Program-made: the position numbers and the translations under genes | Notes under the pieces: generated by a model | What the model was told of the DNA's origin: nothing | Seen by the model: only the letters and a program-made list of their open reading frames with translations | Database searches by the model: none | From: Phaeobacter bryozoorum | GTDB lineage: Bacteria; Pseudomonadota; Alphaproteobacteria; Rhodobacterales; Rhodobacteraceae | Direction: 5' to 3' (one strand) | Length of the DNA stretch: 64,000 nt | Assembly: GCF_041893525.1 (NCBI RefSeq) | Contig: NZ_CP169068.1 | Part shown: positions 62,972-64,000 of the stretch, piece by piece | Layout of the letters: the number at the start of each line of letters is the position of its first letter | Position numbering within the stretch: position 1 is the stretch's first letter

Positions 62972-63557
62972 CTGCAACCTGCTTTCTGATCTGGGCGAGG
63001 ATGGCGCGCACCTGATCGCGCGCATGGTCGGGCGTATCGGTCTGGATCAGAAAATCCGACCGCGCTTTCTTTTCCTCTATCGGCATTTGTTTCTGAAGGA
63101 TCTGTTCAAATTGCTCAACCGACATTGTGCCGCGCTCCATGACCCGGCTGCGCTGCGTCTCAGCGTCGATCCACACGCAGGCCACCGCATCCATACCTGC
63201 GTCACCCCCGGTTTCAAACAGCAGGGGAATATCGAAGACCAGAACATCATGCGACGACGATGCTCTGAAAGCCTCGCGGTCAGCGGCGACAAGCGGATGC
63301 ACGATTGCTTCGATGCGGGGCAGGGCGCTTGCATCGCCGGCGATGATCTCACGCAGACGTGCCCGGTCGACCCGTCCGCCGGCGATGGCCGTCGGGAACA
63401 GCGCGCCAATCGGCGCAACAGCAGCTCCATCTGCATCGTATAGGCGATGAACGGCTGCGTCGGCATCCCAGACCGCACATCCTTCATCGGCAAAGGTCTG
63501 CGCGGTTGCGCTCTTTCCCATTCCGATGGATCCGGTTAGCCCCAGTGCAAAGCTCAT
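62964..63557 (-). CDS. coaE: Dephospho-CoA kinase CoaE
   Basis: Last step of coenzyme A synthesis. 197 residues with P-loop GLTGSIGMGKSATAQTFADE (residues 7-26), DADAAVHRLY and VLVFDIPLLFETGGDAGMDA. It overlaps aroE by 4 bases. Confidence 0.96.
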   Translation of the reverse strand: MSFALGLTGSIGMGKSATAQTFADEGCAVWDADAAVHRLYDADGAAVAPIGALFPTAIAGGRVDRARLREIIAGDASALPRIEAIVHPLVAADREAFRASSSHDVLVFDIPLLFETGGDAGMDAVACVWIDAETQRSRVMERGTMSVEQFEQILQKQMPIEEKKARSDFLIQTDTPDHARDQVRAILAQIRKQVADA

Positions 63558-64000
63558 GCCAACGCGGCCTCACGTGTGGCTTCATCGACCTCCGGTCGTT
63601 TGCCAAACCACCGTTCGAACCCTGGTACAGCCTGATGCAACAGCATCCCCAAACCATCTACCGTGGTACAGCCGATATCCTCAGCCCATTGCAGCATTTC
63701 CGTCTTCAGCGGAGTATAGACCAGATCGGTCACAACCGTGCCGGGGCGCAGGCCATCCAGCGGCACCCGCAGGCGCGGCTTTCCAATCATTCCCAGTGAG
63801 GTCGTATTCACGAGCAGCGCGGCCTGTTCGACGACGTTGCCAACCTGCACCCAATCCACCACCTGGATCCGCGATCCGAACTCACTGCGAAACTGGTCTG
63901 CCCGCTCCCGCGTTCGATTGCTGAGCAGGATCTCGGGGACGCCAGCTTCCAACAGGGAGGCAATCACGGCACGGCTGGCGCCGCCAGCGCCAAAGACGAC
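63554..64000 (-). CDS. aroE: Shikimate dehydrogenase AroE (N-terminal part outside window)
   Basis: NADPH-dependent reduction of 3-dehydroshikimate. Only the C-terminal 148 codons are visible. The frame is open to the window end, starting VVFGAGGASRAVIASLLEAG (the NADP-binding GAGGASRA loop), then LLSNRTRERADQF and DLVYTPLKTEMLQWA, and DGLGMLLHQAVPGFERWFGK near the end. The start lies beyond 64000. Confidence 0.94.
   Translation of the reverse strand, partial: VVFGAGGASRAVIASLLEAGVPEILLSNRTRERADQFRSEFGSRIQVVDWVQVGNVVEQAALLVNTTSLGMIGKPRLRVPLDGLRPGTVVTDLVYTPLKTEMLQWAEDIGCTTVDGLGMLLHQAVPGFERWFGKRPEVDEATREAALA

Overview
The window is bacterial chromosome from an alphaproteobacterium, most probably a Rhodobacteraceae member of the Roseobacter group. 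The pointers are the FlaF/FlbT flagellin regulators, a divergent RegB / SenC-RegA redox locus, the hemD-Mic60-HemY cluster, an AmgK/MurU pair next to tsaE and addBA, hslV/hslU, and the secB-dnaQ-coaE-aroE end. These are family-level recognitions read from the sequence; no database search was run. Genes are dense, GC-rich and often overlap by an ATGA or TGATG junction.

Layout. 1-17,232 is a flagellar locus: flhA (5' end outside the window), fliR, flhB and a coiled-coil FliJ-like gene on the plus strand; fliL, flgH, flgA, flgG, flgF, fliQ, fliE, flgC and flgB on the minus strand; fliI on plus; a complete IS3-family element; then flbT, flaF, flagellin, flgN-like and flgJ-like genes on minus; fliK and flgD on plus. 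17,262-22,457 carries an APH-type kinase, two glycosyltransferases and a two-part sulfotransferase. 22,483-27,364 (minus) is the rnd-kdsD-lptC-lptA-lptB-hpf-ptsN envelope operon, followed by tRNA-Thr. 27,745-31,419 (minus) is HemY-like, Mic60-like and hemD; tsaD, gpsA, a YciI gene, an EVE-domain gene and a DUF1761 gene run the other way. 35,056-38,410 holds a DUF2853 gene, a repeat-bearing PRC-barrel protein, ahcY and a small exported protein. 38,684-44,001 is an HD hydrolase, regA-senC / regB and a PAS protein. 44,101-53,740 is tsaE-amgK-murU-addB-addA-trxA and a tandem Lin0512 pair. 54,433-64,000 is hslV, a membrane protein, hslU, a lipoprotein hydrolase, Smr, mltA, a Tim44-like gene, fxsA, secB, dnaQ, coaE and aroE (cut by the window end).

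The most striking observation is damage. Three flagellar genes, flgF, the flagellin gene and fliK, are each interrupted by one in-frame stop where a glutamine codon is expected (TAG, TAG, TAA), with the rest of each frame intact. hpf carries a frameshift that puts its C-terminal dimerisation domain out of frame, and an insertion sequence sits between fliI and flbT. Read literally, this lineage has recently lost motility, or carries a Gln-inserting suppressor, or the assembly has errors. Other points worth attention are the sulfotransferase/glycosyltransferase cluster, a membrane-protein gene wedged between hslV and hslU, a candidate small RNA at about 34,715-34,820, and a HemY protein with a C-terminal zinc ribbon beside Mic60.
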